64,000 nucleotides of DNA from Nitratidesulfovibrio termitidis HI1 (GTDB lineage: Bacteria; Desulfobacterota; Desulfovibrionia; Desulfovibrionales; Desulfovibrionaceae): assembly GCF_000504305.1 (NCBI RefSeq), contig NZ_KI632512.1, positions 1,189,750-1,253,749 on the forward strand, read 5' to 3'. The notes under the pieces are model-generated. The model saw only the letters and a list, made by a program, of their open reading frames with translations, searched no databases and was not told the DNA's origin. Each line of letters starts with the position of its first letter. Position 1 is the first letter of the stretch. This document shows positions 34,504-42,545 of the stretch, one piece after another. Made by a program: the position numbers and the translations under genes.

Positions 34504-35279
34504 CCGGTTCCACGCATTTCGCTGCGCCCCGGTTGGAGCACGGCGCGCCCTTTGCCGGGCTGATCCAGGTGGCGGGCGTGCACGACATGGCCGAGGCCCT
34601 GACCCTGCGCGAAGCCGGGGTGCACGCCATGGGCCTGCCCCTGCGCCTGCCGGTGAACGCGGAAGACCTGACCGAGGCCGAGGCCGCCCGGCTGGTGGCC
34701 GCTGTGGAACGTCTGCCCGCGCCGCCCCTGCTGCCCGTGGGCATCACCTACATCGCCGATGGGGCCGAGGCGGCGGAATTCTGCCGCGCGCTCGGGCTGC
34801 GCCGCCTGCAATTGCATGGCCCGGTGGCAGCCTGTGAACTGGCCCGGCTGCGGCGCGCGATTCCGGACCTGTTCCTGATCAAGAGCCTGGTGGTGCGGGC
34901 AGACGGCAACCTGCCGGAACTGCTGGACACCGTGCGCGAACTGGCCCCGCTGGCCGATGCCTTCATCACCGACACCCACAACCCCGCCACCGGTGCGGAC
35001 GGCGCCACCGGCCTTACTCACGATTGGTCCGTGAGCGCGGAACTGGTGCGGCGCTCGCCCCGCCCGGTGATCCTTGCTGGCGGCCTGACCCCGGACAACG
35101 TGCGCACGGCCATCCTGCGGGTGCGCCCGGCAGGGGTGGATGCGCACACCGGCGTGGAAGGCCCGGATGGCCGCAAGTGCCCGGACCGGCTGCGCCGCTT
35201 CGTGGCCGAGGCCCGGCAGGGTTTTGCGGAGGCGAGGCCGGGCCAAGCCCAGACGTGGCCTGATCGGGCCGGGGCCTGA
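34500..35279 (+). CDS. TrpF-like (phosphoribosylanthranilate isomerase-like) barrel lacking the catalytic Cys
   Basis: 259 residues from a GTG that overlaps the stop of the double ATPase. TrpF marks are clear: LRRLQLHGP (barrel strand), FITDTHN with Asp158 where TrpF has its general acid Asp, ILAGGLTPDNV and a phosphate-site VDAHTGVEGPDGRK. At the N-terminal strand the usual K-I-C-G is Q-V-A-G (residues 23-26), so the general-base Cys is Ala25. Canonical TrpF cannot catalyse the Amadori reaction well without it. Either the enzyme uses another residue, or it acts on a different ribose-linked substrate. It lies outside any trp operon. The C-terminus ends in a short Ala/Gln/Pro tail. Confidence 0.75.
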   Translation: MTGSTHFAAPRLEHGAPFAGLIQVAGVHDMAEALTLREAGVHAMGLPLRLPVNAEDLTEAEAARLVAAVERLPAPPLLPVGITYIADGAEAAEFCRALGLRRLQLHGPVAACELARLRRAIPDLFLIKSLVVRADGNLPELLDTVRELAPLADAFITDTHNPATGADGATGLTHDWSVSAELVRRSPRPVILAGGLTPDNVRTAILRVRPAGVDAHTGVEGPDGRKCPDRLRRFVAEARQGFAEARPGQAQTWPDRAGA

Positions 35280-35355
35280 CGGGGTTTCCGCGTCTTCGGA
35301 GACTTCCGGCGGCCCTCTGCGTCCGGCCAGCCTCCCAGCCCCGATGCCCGGCGCT

Positions 35356-35424
35356 TGCCACATCCCATTTGGCACATCCCACCTGGCGCATTGCACCGGC
35401 ACATCCCACCCGGCGCGTGCCGCC
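35356..35424. repeat. 14 bp tandem repeat, five units
   Basis: Units start at 35356, 35370, 35384, 35398 and 35411 with core TGGCACATCCCACC, one unit 13 bp. They lie in the spacer between the TrpF-like gene and the small membrane peptide gene, just upstream of the latter's promoter. Confidence 0.75.
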
Positions 35425-35461
35425 GGTCGCGCATCCCCTCCCCCCTCCTGCGGCAAGCCCC

Positions 35462-35490
35462 TTGAACTTCCTGATTCTTTCCGCTACACC
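35462..35490 (+). promoter_or_regulatory. probable promoter of the 31-residue peptide gene
   Basis: TTGAAC (35462-35467), 17 bp, TACACC (35485-35490). Transcription would begin near 35497, about 65 bases before the ATG. Confidence 0.4.
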
Positions 35491-35561
35491 TCGGATTGAG
35501 GATTGGGAAATTGCGCACAACCCGCGCGCGTTCCGCGCCGGGGCACCAGAAGGAGGCTGTC

Positions 35562-35657
35562 ATGGATTTCGCATGGTTCATCGCGGGTATTCTGGGCGTT
35601 GCCATCGCGCTGCGCTACATCAAGTGCACTACCCCCAACGACGCGCATCACCACTAG
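35562..35657 (+). CDS. small membrane protein, 31 residues, His-rich end
   Basis: ATG 35562 with an excellent AAGGAGG 7 bp upstream, stop TAG 35655-35657. The peptide starts MDFAWFIAGILGVAIALRYI (one membrane helix, about 3-20) and ends KCTTPNDAHHH. The gene has its own promoter-like boxes and is followed 67 bp later by a perfect terminator, so a separate transcript of about 260 nt is expected. The lone Cys and three terminal His could bind a metal. Function unknown. I do not recognise it from other genomes, and it is short enough to be missed by gene callers. Confidence 0.65.
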   Translation: MDFAWFIAGILGVAIALRYIKCTTPNDAHHH

Positions 35658-35724
35658 GATACGGTTTTTGCCCATACGGGCATGCGGCCTGCGCCAGGTT
35701 CACACCCGGCCACGGCCCGCGCAG

Positions 35725-35760
35725 GAAACGGACGGCCCCGGCCGTCCGTTTCGCATTTTT
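35725..35760 (+). terminator. Rho-independent terminator after the small membrane protein gene
   Basis: Perfect 12 bp stem GAAACGGACGGC (35725-35736) with GCCGTCCGTTTC (35741-35752), loop CCCG, then GCATTTTT. Confidence 0.85.
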
Positions 35761-36261
35761 CCGGCGCGCCTCTCTCCCGCATATACCGTCCTGTGACGCA
35801 TCCTCCTGCGCTGCCCGAACCATTGCTGTCGGGCCATGGCTGCCGGACCATGACTGCCGGGCCATGCCGTTCAGCCTTGCCCGACATGGCGGTTTTCGCC
35901 GCCGTTACGGCATGGACGCACCGCCACGCGTGATGCACCGTGACCCACGTCACGGACGGGGCCGCCACCACGGATCATGGTGGCGACAGGCGCGCCGCCG
36001 TCGCCTTTGCGCTGCGCAGCCTTCACTCCCTTGCGTATCCGGACTGCCTGCCGCAATTGTCGGCTGCCCGACGGACACCCCCGTCCACAGGGTGCAGAAC
36101 CGCCGCATGGGGCACTGTTTTCCGCAGCCGGACCGCAGTTGCACGCGGCAGATCGGACAGGCTCCGGCCCCGCCCGGCTGCCCGGCGCGCGCCGCACCGC
36201 AAACCGTCCGCCAGTCAAACCCTCGGCCATTTTCGCCAGCTTCAGTCCCAAGGAGCATTCC
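35761..36261. other. intergenic region with 14 bp repeats
   Basis: About 500 bp without a supported gene. At 35820-35861 three 14 bp units occur (CCATTGCTGTCGGG, CCATGGCTGCCGGA, CCATGACTGCCGGG) plus a partial fourth. The rest is GC-rich spacer before the NapH-like gene; open frames here are Arg/Pro-rich shadows. No convincing promoter was found. Confidence 0.5.
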
Positions 36262-37269
36262 GTGTCGCATTCCCCGTTCCGCCTGCTGTCCCCCGCCCGT
36301 GTCCGCCTTGGCGTGCAGGCCGCCTATGCCCTGTTCCTGCTGTATGCCGGTTGGCGCTTTTTTCTCTACGTGCGCTGGGCCATGGGCGAATCCGAAGACT
36401 TCGTGCCCAAGCCCCCGTCCGTGGAAGGATTTCTGCCCATCAGCGCGCTGATCGCCTTCAAGCGGCTGCTGTTCACCGGCCAGTGGGACCCGGTGCACCC
36501 CGCCGGGCTGTTCATCTTCATCGCCGTGCTGGGCATGGCCCTGCTGCTGCGCAAGGGCTTTTGCGGATACATCTGTCCCGTGGGTTTCGTCTCCTCCTTG
36601 CTGGCCCGGCTGGGCACGCGGCTGGGCATCGCCCGGCGCACCGGGCCGCGCGCAGCGCGCCTGCTCTCGCTGCCCAAGTACCTGCTGCTGGCGCAGTTCG
36701 CCTGGATTTCCGTGGTGTCCATGGATGTGAAATCCATAGAAGGCTTCCTGCTTTCGCCCTACAACTTCGTGGCGGACACCCGGATGCTCCAGTTCTTTCT
36801 GGCCCCCAGCAACACCGCGCTGACCGTGTTCGCCGTGCTGGGCGTGGGGTCGCTGGTGCTGCCCTACTTCTGGTGCCGGGTGCTGTGTCCGTACGGCGCG
36901 CTGCTTTCGCTGCTGGCGCGCCTTTCTCCGGTGGCGGTACGGCGCGACCCGGCCACCTGCGTGGACTGCGGACGCTGTTCGCGCGCCTGCCCCGCAGCCC
37001 TGCCCGTGCAGCGGCTGGAACGCGTCTCGTCCGGCGAATGCGTGGGCTGCACCGAATGCATCGCCGCCTGCCCCGTGGATGGCTGCCTGTCGGTTACCCT
37101 GCCCGGCAAGCGCCGCCTGCCCGCATGGTCCATCGCCGCAGGGTGCGTGCTGATGCTGCTGGCGGCCTGGGGCGTGGCGCAGGCATTGGGCATGTGGGAT
37201 TCTCCCTTGCCGCAGTCCATGGCGCGCCGCTTCCACATGATGCTGCGGGTTGGCATGATCACCCATTAG
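36262..37269 (+). CDS. NapH/CcoG-like polyferredoxin membrane protein
   Basis: 335 residues from GTG 36262 (AAGGAG 7 bp upstream). Five membrane helices, the first at about 14-37 (LGVQAAYALFLLYAGWRFFL). Membrane-edge Cys motifs CGYICPVG (about 99-106) and CRVLCPYG (about 207-214) are as in NapH, NosR and MauN. A cytoplasmic pair of [4Fe-4S] sites follows: CVDCGRCSRACPAALPV and CVGCTECIAACPVDGC (about 234-277), then a last helix. Such proteins pass electrons between quinol or ferredoxin and periplasmic acceptors, or serve metalloenzyme assembly. No partner gene is adjacent, so the specific role is open. Confidence 0.85.
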   Translation: MSHSPFRLLSPARVRLGVQAAYALFLLYAGWRFFLYVRWAMGESEDFVPKPPSVEGFLPISALIAFKRLLFTGQWDPVHPAGLFIFIAVLGMALLLRKGFCGYICPVGFVSSLLARLGTRLGIARRTGPRAARLLSLPKYLLLAQFAWISVVSMDVKSIEGFLLSPYNFVADTRMLQFFLAPSNTALTVFAVLGVGSLVLPYFWCRVLCPYGALLSLLARLSPVAVRRDPATCVDCGRCSRACPAALPVQRLERVSSGECVGCTECIAACPVDGCLSVTLPGKRRLPAWSIAAGCVLMLLAAWGVAQALGMWDSPLPQSMARRFHMMLRVGMITH

Positions 37270-37710
37270 GCAATCCACTGCGGATTCGCCCTGCCTGCAC
37301 TTTTGCGTTGTGCAAGTCCGCGACGCTCCATTCGCAACGCATCCCGGCATTCCTTCACGGTGGCCGGGATGCACGCATTGGGCATTCATCCCCCGGCCTG
37401 CACGCCGCCGCACCCCGTCCATGGCGAAACCACAGGGTACGGCGCACGCCGACATTCCTTCCCCCCCCCGTCGCACGACGAAAGCTCCACCCTCTTTCTC
37501 CCCAGCCCCCTGCCGCAGTATTGCGGCGTCGCCCCCCTTGTCATCTCCCGCAGCGATATTACATAGTTGCGCAGGCGGACAGGCGACCAGATGGCAAGAC
37601 GACCAGACGTTACGACGTGCCCCATGGCCATGCGGCCCGGCACGCCCCATCCGCCGCACATCCAACCGCGCGGTCCATCCCGCGCCTACCCCACGCAAGG
37701 AGCACAGACC
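37270..37710. other. intergenic region with possible htpX promoter
   Basis: 441 bp without a supported gene. TTGTCA (37538-37543), 16 bp, TACATA (37560-37565) could be the htpX promoter, about 145 bp before its start. A small inverted repeat CCGCA-GTAT-TGCGG lies just upstream. No heat-shock CIRCE element or sigma-32 box was recognised. Confidence 0.4.
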
Positions 37711-38568
37711 GTGACCAGTCAGATCAAGACCGCCATGCTGCTTGCCCTTCTTTCGGGCATCATCATCGTCCTTGGCGGGGCCATGGGCGGCAAGACGGGC
37801 ATCATGATCGCACTGATCCTGGCCCTGGTGATGAACGTCGGCAGCTACTGGTATTCCGACAAGATCGTCCTTTCCATGTACGGCGCGCAGGAAGTGGCCC
37901 CCCAGGACGCCCCCATGCTGCACGCCATGGTGGAAGAACTGGCCGCGCGCGCGGGCATTCCCAAGCCGCGCGTGTGCGTCATCCCCGAAGACGCCCCCAA
38001 TGCCTTCGCCACCGGGCGCGACCCGGCCCACGGCGTGGTGGCGGTAACACACGGCATCATGCGCATCCTCTCGCCCGAGGAACTCAAGGGTGTGCTGGCC
38101 CACGAGATCGGGCACATCGCCAACCGCGACATCCTGGTGCAGACCGTGGCCGGGGTGCTGGCCTCGGTCATCGTGTCCATCGCCAACATGATGCAGTGGG
38201 CGGCCATCTTCGGCTTTGGCCGCAGCGACGATGAAGAAGGCGGCACGAGCCCGCTGGTGGCCATCCTGATGGCCATCGTGGCGCCCATCGCCGCCTCGCT
38301 GATCCAGTTCGCCATCTCGCGCTCGCGCGAGTATCTGGCCGACGAGACGGGGGCATCGCTGTCCGGCAACCCGCTGTACCTGGCCGGAGCCCTGGCCAAG
38401 TTGCAGGCATGGTCGCAGAAGGTGCCCATGCAGCACGGCAGCCAGGCCACCGCGCACATGTTCATCGTCAACCCGTTCAGCGGGGCCAGCATGGCCAGCC
38501 TGTTCAGCACCCACCCGCCCATGGAAGAGCGTATCGCCCGCCTGCAGGCCATGGCCGCGCGCCGCTGA
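37711..38568 (+). CDS. htpX: membrane zinc metalloprotease HtpX
   Basis: 285 residues from GTG 37711, 9 bp after AAGGAG. Two N-terminal helices (about 7-24 and 28-46) precede the cytoplasmic protease domain with zinc motif HEIGHIANRD (about 131-140). Another hydrophobic pair follows, then the third zinc ligand in SREYLADETGA (about 209-219). HtpX degrades misfolded membrane proteins together with FtsH. Length is typical. The FSTHPPMEERIARLQ end is family-typical. Single-gene unit with a strong terminator. Confidence 0.94.
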   Translation: MTSQIKTAMLLALLSGIIIVLGGAMGGKTGIMIALILALVMNVGSYWYSDKIVLSMYGAQEVAPQDAPMLHAMVEELAARAGIPKPRVCVIPEDAPNAFATGRDPAHGVVAVTHGIMRILSPEELKGVLAHEIGHIANRDILVQTVAGVLASVIVSIANMMQWAAIFGFGRSDDEEGGTSPLVAILMAIVAPIAASLIQFAISRSREYLADETGASLSGNPLYLAGALAKLQAWSQKVPMQHGSQATAHMFIVNPFSGASMASLFSTHPPMEERIARLQAMAARR

Positions 38569-38759
38569 ACGGACTCCGCATTCGGCCTGAACGGCCAGAT
38601 CCGATAAATCGGCCAGATCAGGTAAACCGGGCAAACAGGCAACCCGGGCAACGCGGGCCGGAGCGCCAGCGCAAGATCGAAACGCGCAGCCGGGCCGTTG
38701 CCTGCAACTCCCCCAACAGCGCCGCCACCAGTGGCGCGCATGACACACATCGGCTATAC

Positions 38760-38791
38760 AAAGGGGCGGGGCAATGTTCCCCGCCCCTTTT
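38760..38791 (+). terminator. Rho-independent terminator of htpX
   Basis: Perfect 12 bp stem AAAGGGGCGGGG (38760-38771) with CCCCGCCCCTTT (38779-38790), loop CAATGTT, then TT. It ends only 25 bp before the thioesterase start, so the thioesterase is either read through or has a promoter before the hairpin. The 38569-38759 spacer contains short CGGCCAGAT-type repeats. Confidence 0.75.
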
Positions 38792-38815
38792 GCATGCACT
38801 ACACCAGGAGGCTCC

Positions 38816-39241
38816 GTGAGCACCGTCCATGAAGACCTTGTCGCCTTCGTCGAACAGCACGTGGACTGGCACCGCCACCTGGGCATCCGGGTGGAGGAGG
38901 TGCGCACCGGCTACGCCCGGCTGCGCCTGCCCTTCCGCGAGGAATTCGCGGGCAACAAGTCACGCGGGGCGCTGCACGGCGGGGTCATCTCCACCCTGGC
39001 GGACATTTGCGGCAACGTGGCCCTGTGGACCCACTTCGGCCCCAACGACATGGTTTCCACCGTGGACATGCGCGTGGACTTCCTGCGCCCCGCGCCCTTC
39101 GCCGACCTGATAGCCGAGGCCGACGTGCGCTTGCAGGGCTACCGCATCGGCAATATCTTCGTGCGCATCGCGTCCGAATCCACGCCCGGCGTGGCCGTGG
39201 CCGAAGGCCGCATCGTCTGCTACGTGAAGCGCGCGGAATAA
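38816..39241 (+). CDS. PaaI-family hotdog-fold thioesterase
   Basis: 141 residues from GTG 38816 after AGGAGG. The hotdog fold is marked by LHGGVISTLADICGNVAL (about 51-68), with the usual Gly-Gly helix start and an Asp in the active-site position, and by STVDMRVDFLRPA (about 81-93). It would hydrolyse acyl- or aryl-CoA thioesters in the cytoplasm; the substrate is unknown. No phenylacetate genes are nearby. A short hairpin GGAGCCG-TCAA-CGGCTCC follows at 39268-39285 without a T-tract. Confidence 0.88.
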   Translation: MSTVHEDLVAFVEQHVDWHRHLGIRVEEVRTGYARLRLPFREEFAGNKSRGALHGGVISTLADICGNVALWTHFGPNDMVSTVDMRVDFLRPAPFADLIAEADVRLQGYRIGNIFVRIASESTPGVAVAEGRIVCYVKRAE

Positions 39242-39659
39242 GCCCGCCCGTGCGGGAGTAAGCCTCTGGAGCCGTCAACGGCTCCATTCCATGTCCGGCC
39301 GCTAGCGCGCCCGCTCCTATCGCGCTTACGCACCGCGCATCGGCACGGCCCTGCCTCACACTTCCCTTCTCCCGATACCGTTCGCACTCCTCCCGCCTGC
39401 CGGATCCTGCCACACAGGGTCTGACTTTTTCGCATCCCTGATCGGACGCAGTTTTCATTTCTTGCAGAGCAAAACCTCCATATACATTTCATAATGGAGA
39501 AATATTTATCGTTGATTTTTTCCCATGACTTGCCTTATTCACAAAAAGCGACATATTTCGAACAACTACGAAGAAAGCATATATTTATGAATCGAAATAT
39601 ATGTACTGCGCCGCAACATCCACAAAACACAAAAATATACAGGTACAAGGAGATGGCAA
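39242..39659. other. AT-rich intergenic region before the chemoreceptor
   Basis: 418 bp without a supported gene. The first 200 bp are GC-rich; from about 39440 the sequence becomes strongly AT-rich, unlike anything else in the window. Contains the inverted repeat listed next. Several TATA-like hexamers occur (for example TATACA near 39483 and 39637), but none pairs with a good -35. Confidence 0.5.
39578..39603. repeat. perfect AT-rich inverted repeat
   Basis: CATATATTT (39578-39586) and AAATATATG (39595-39603), 9 bp arms with an 8 bp spacer, 57 bp before the chemoreceptor ATG. It may be a regulator site or an RNA hairpin in the leader. Confidence 0.6.
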
Positions 39660-41423
39660 ATGTCTGCTTTCAGATCAATGAGCATTTTCTCAAAATTGGC
39701 TGTCTCTTTTTCGATCATCATCGTTATAATGATCTTCATAAGCATGTTCGGCGTAACAAGGATAGACAGCGTCAACAGCATATCTACAGAAATGAACGCC
39801 ATATATACTCCATCTATACGATATGTTAACAGGATGATCCAGGATATTGCGATATTCCGTCAGCTTCAGTTTCAGCACAACATTTCCATCGACGCTAACG
39901 CCATGCGCACTGCGGAAGATGAAATGAAGGGAACTTCCGAGGCCTTTGAAAAGAGCATGCGGGATTATGAAAAACTGCCGCGGGTCATGGTGGAACAGGA
40001 GAATTATGCACTGCTGAAAGCCGATTGGTCCCGTTACCTTTCGCTGCACGAAAGCTTTCTGCAACTTTCGCGCGCCAACAAGAATGAAGAGGCCCTGGCA
40101 CTGCTGGGCGGAGAAATGCTGCCCCTGTACCGCAAGATGATCACCACCGCCCGCACGACCATCGAGGCCAACAACACAAAGTCCACCGCCGCCAGCGACG
40201 AAGGCGACCGCACATACACCATGTCACGCAACGTCATGTACGGCCTGACCATCGGCGCCACCCTGGTGGCTGCCGCCATAGCCCTGTACATGGGCCGCCT
40301 GATCGCCCGCCCCGTGACCGAACTGGCGTCTTCGGCAGAACGCATCGCCGGCGGCGCCTATGACACCCCCCTGCCGCCCGACGCCCTCTTTCATGGCGAA
40401 CTGGTGACCCTGCACCGCGCCTTTGGCGAAATGGTCAGCAGGATCGTGGCCGCGCTGAAGGGCGCGGAGCAGAAGTCACGCGAGGCCGAGCAGGAGGCGG
40501 AACGGGCCCGCAAGGCCATGGCCGAGGCGGAAGTGGCCCGCAAGGACGCGGAGGCCAAGGGCGGGGCCATCCTGGCCGCCGTATCCCGTCTGGAGGTGGT
40601 CATGGAACAGCTTTCCAGTTCGTCCACCGAACTGGCCGCCCAGGTCGAGCAGGCCAGCCGGGGGGCCGAGGAACAGACCCGCCGCGTGAGCGAGACGGCC
40701 ACCGCCATGGAAGAAATGAACGCCACGGTGCTCGAGGTGGCCCGCAACGCCACCGAGGCGTCGGACAACTCCCGCACCGCGCGGGCCAAGGCGGAATCGG
40801 GCGCGCAGGTGGTCAACAAGGCGGTGCACGCCATCGACGCGGTGCGCCGCCAGGCGGAATCGCTGAAGGACGACATGGGCCGCCTGGGCAGCCAGGCCGA
40901 ATCCATCGGCCAGATCATGAACGTGATCACCGATATCGCCGACCAGACCAACCTGCTGGCGCTGAACGCGGCCATCGAGGCGGCCCGCGCCGGGGATGCC
41001 GGGCGCGGTTTTGCCGTCGTCGCCGACGAGGTCCGCAAACTGGCCGAAAAGACCATGAACGCCACCAAGGAAGTGGGCGACTCCATCCGGGCCATTCAGG
41101 AAAGCGCCCGCGCCAGCATGCAGAGCGTGGACGGGGCGGTGAACACCATCGGCGAGGCAACGGCGCTGTCGGGCGAATCCGGGTCGGCCCTTGGCGAAAT
41201 CGTCAACCTCGTGCAGGTGGCGGCGGACCAGGTCAACGCCATCGCCACCGCATCGTCGCAGCAGTCCACGGCCAGTGACGAGATCAACCGGTCCATAGAG
41301 GACATCAGCCGCATTTCCAGCGAGACCTCGCAGGCCATGCAGCACTCGGCGCAGGCCATCGGCGAACTGGCCCAGCAGACCCAGGAACTGGAAAACCTGG
41401 TGCGCGCGCTGCGCAACGGCTGA
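39660..41423 (+). CDS. methyl-accepting chemotaxis protein
   Basis: 587 residues, ATG after AAGGAG. Membrane helix 1 ([20 protein letters not shown], about 13-32), a periplasmic four-helix-bundle-type sensor of about 150 residues with MCP-like N-terminal IFSKLAV, helix 2 ([20 protein letters not shown], about 192-211), HAMP (about 212-265), a coiled coil rich in Glu/Ala/Lys, then the signalling domain. The hairpin tip is [40 protein letters not shown] (about 428-467, quoted in two parts by position). No C-terminal CheR-binding pentapeptide is present; the protein ends RALRNG. The first about 110 codons are AT-rich, whereas the rest has normal high GC. Confidence 0.94.
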   Translation: MSAFRSMSIFSKLAVSFSIIIVIMIFISMFGVTRIDSVNSISTEMNAIYTPSIRYVNRMIQDIAIFRQLQFQHNISIDANAMRTAEDEMKGTSEAFEKSMRDYEKLPRVMVEQENYALLKADWSRYLSLHESFLQLSRANKNEEALALLGGEMLPLYRKMITTARTTIEANNTKSTAASDEGDRTYTMSRNVMYGLTIGATLVAAAIALYMGRLIARPVTELASSAERIAGGAYDTPLPPDALFHGELVTLHRAFGEMVSRIVAALKGAEQKSREAEQEAERARKAMAEAEVARKDAEAKGGAILAAVSRLEVVMEQLSSSSTELAAQVEQASRGAEEQTRRVSETATAMEEMNATVLEVARNATEASDNSRTARAKAESGAQVVNKAVHAIDAVRRQAESLKDDMGRLGSQAESIGQIMNVITDIADQTNLLALNAAIEAARAGDAGRGFAVVADEVRKLAEKTMNATKEVGDSIRAIQESARASMQSVDGAVNTIGEATALSGESGSALGEIVNLVQVAADQVNAIATASSQQSTASDEINRSIEDISRISSETSQAMQHSAQAIGELAQQTQELENLVRALRNG

Positions 41424-41493
41424 TTCGCGGCGAGGCGGGGTGTACGGGGTCGCAAGGGCCCGCCTTCCCGCCCGCAGCAACCACCGGACATGG

Positions 41494-41534
41494 AAAGGGC
41501 GTCCCTGCCGGATGACGGCGTGGACGCCCCTTTT
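41494..41534. terminator. bidirectional terminator between the chemoreceptor and the lipoprotein-like pair
   Basis: AAAGGGCGTCC (41494-41504) pairs with GGACGCCCCTTT (41522-41533), one bulged C and a 17-base loop, with T-runs on both outer sides. It can end the + chemoreceptor and the - lipoprotein-like operon. Confidence 0.65.
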
Positions 41535-41597
41535 CATGGACGAACGAGCAATGCACAGACAACGTGCGGAAGTTGCGGGCGGCCCGCATCCCGATCG

Positions 41598-42407
41598 TCA
41601 GCGGTCGTCGCCCCGGTCGCGTTCCAGAATGCCGAGCATCCGGGTAATCTCACGGCGCTTCACCTGTTCCGGCACGGCGTCCATCCGGACGATGTCCTTC
41701 CCCTTGGCCCAGTCGCCGCCGGGCCGTTCCAGGCGGAAGGCCTGTTCCGCCCGCGCCTCGAAGGCCGCCAGTGCGGCAGGATCGTCCAGCACCGCCGGGC
41801 GGCCGAAACGCGGCGCATCATCCGCACCTTTCCCGTCACCGCCAGGCAATGGTTCCCGGTACTCCACCACAAGCTTCACGTGACGCATTTCCGCAAGCCC
41901 GGTGAACCGACGCACCAGCGCGCCGGAACGCCATGGCGCGGGGTCGTCCCCAAAGGCCGGGGCCAGCGCGTCCCGGTCCGTAGGCAGCGCGAAGGTGGCG
42001 GCGTGCACGGTCATGCCCGCCAGTTGACCGGTGGCGCTACGCGCCCCGACCACCATCACGTCGGGCCCCGGCGCCACATCCAGTGGCCAGCGGTATTCGC
42101 TGGAAGCTTCCGCCAGCAAGGCCGCCAGGCGGACCGGAGTGCCGCCGCTCCCTCCGCGCGTGGGGCTGGCATGCAACGCGTAGTACACCCGGGCCGAGCC
42201 GGTGGCGCTGGCCGTATCCGGCGCGATATCGGCCACACCCGCACCCGCGGGCGCCAATGCGGACGCCGGGCGCACCAGCAACGCGGGCCGCGCCGACGAG
42301 GCCAGCATGTCCCCCGCAAGGCCCCTCCGGACAGGGTTGCGGTGCATGAGGGCGTAGATGAAACCGGCCAGCAGCACGACAAGGGCAAGGACAATCAGCT
42401 TGGGCAT
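41598..42407 (-). CDS. lipoprotein-like protein, paralog of the upstream gene (DUF4851-like)
   Basis: 269 residues. An N-terminal helix (LIVLALVVLLAGFIYALM, about 4-21) acts as a signal anchor; there is no Cys for lipidation. Shared with the neighbour at 42546-43370 are RRGLAGDMLASSARPALLVRPA (near 27-48, quoted by position), the VKLVVEYREPLP motif (about 176-187), and a late Arg/Asp region. I associate this pattern with a Desulfovibrio-restricted domain (DUF4851), from memory. It is probably periplasmic and tethered to the membrane. Function unknown. Second gene of a two-gene unit, ended by the terminator at 41494-41534. Confidence 0.75.
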   Translation of the reverse strand: MPKLIVLALVVLLAGFIYALMHRNPVRRGLAGDMLASSARPALLVRPASALAPAGAGVADIAPDTASATGSARVYYALHASPTRGGSGGTPVRLAALLAEASSEYRWPLDVAPGPDVMVVGARSATGQLAGMTVHAATFALPTDRDALAPAFGDDPAPWRSGALVRRFTGLAEMRHVKLVVEYREPLPGGDGKGADDAPRFGRPAVLDDPAALAAFEARAEQAFRLERPGGDWAKGKDIVRMDAVPEQVKRREITRMLGILERDRGDDR

Positions 42408-42491
42408 GGGTCACCTGCAGTTGAGGGGGATACGCGCCGCATGGGCTGCGCCGTACGAGATGCCGGAGCAAGGGATGTACGCTCCCGAGTA

Positions 42492-42528
42492 CGCGGGGGC
42501 TGACCGGGTACCCAGGTCAGCCCCCGCG
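42492..42528. other. long perfect hairpin between the two paralogous genes
   Basis: CGCGGGGGCTGACC (42492-42505) with GGTCAGCCCCCGCG (42515-42528), 14 bp stem, 9-base loop, no T-tract on either side. Likely an mRNA processing/stability structure or attenuator within the operon rather than a full terminator. Confidence 0.65.
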
Positions 42529-42545
42529 CTCGCGGATGTCCGCTG

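Noticed and set aside
38569-38759. Short CGGCCAGAT-like repeats after htpX as a mobile repeat
   Set aside because: Copies are few and degenerate; most likely slippage or composition.
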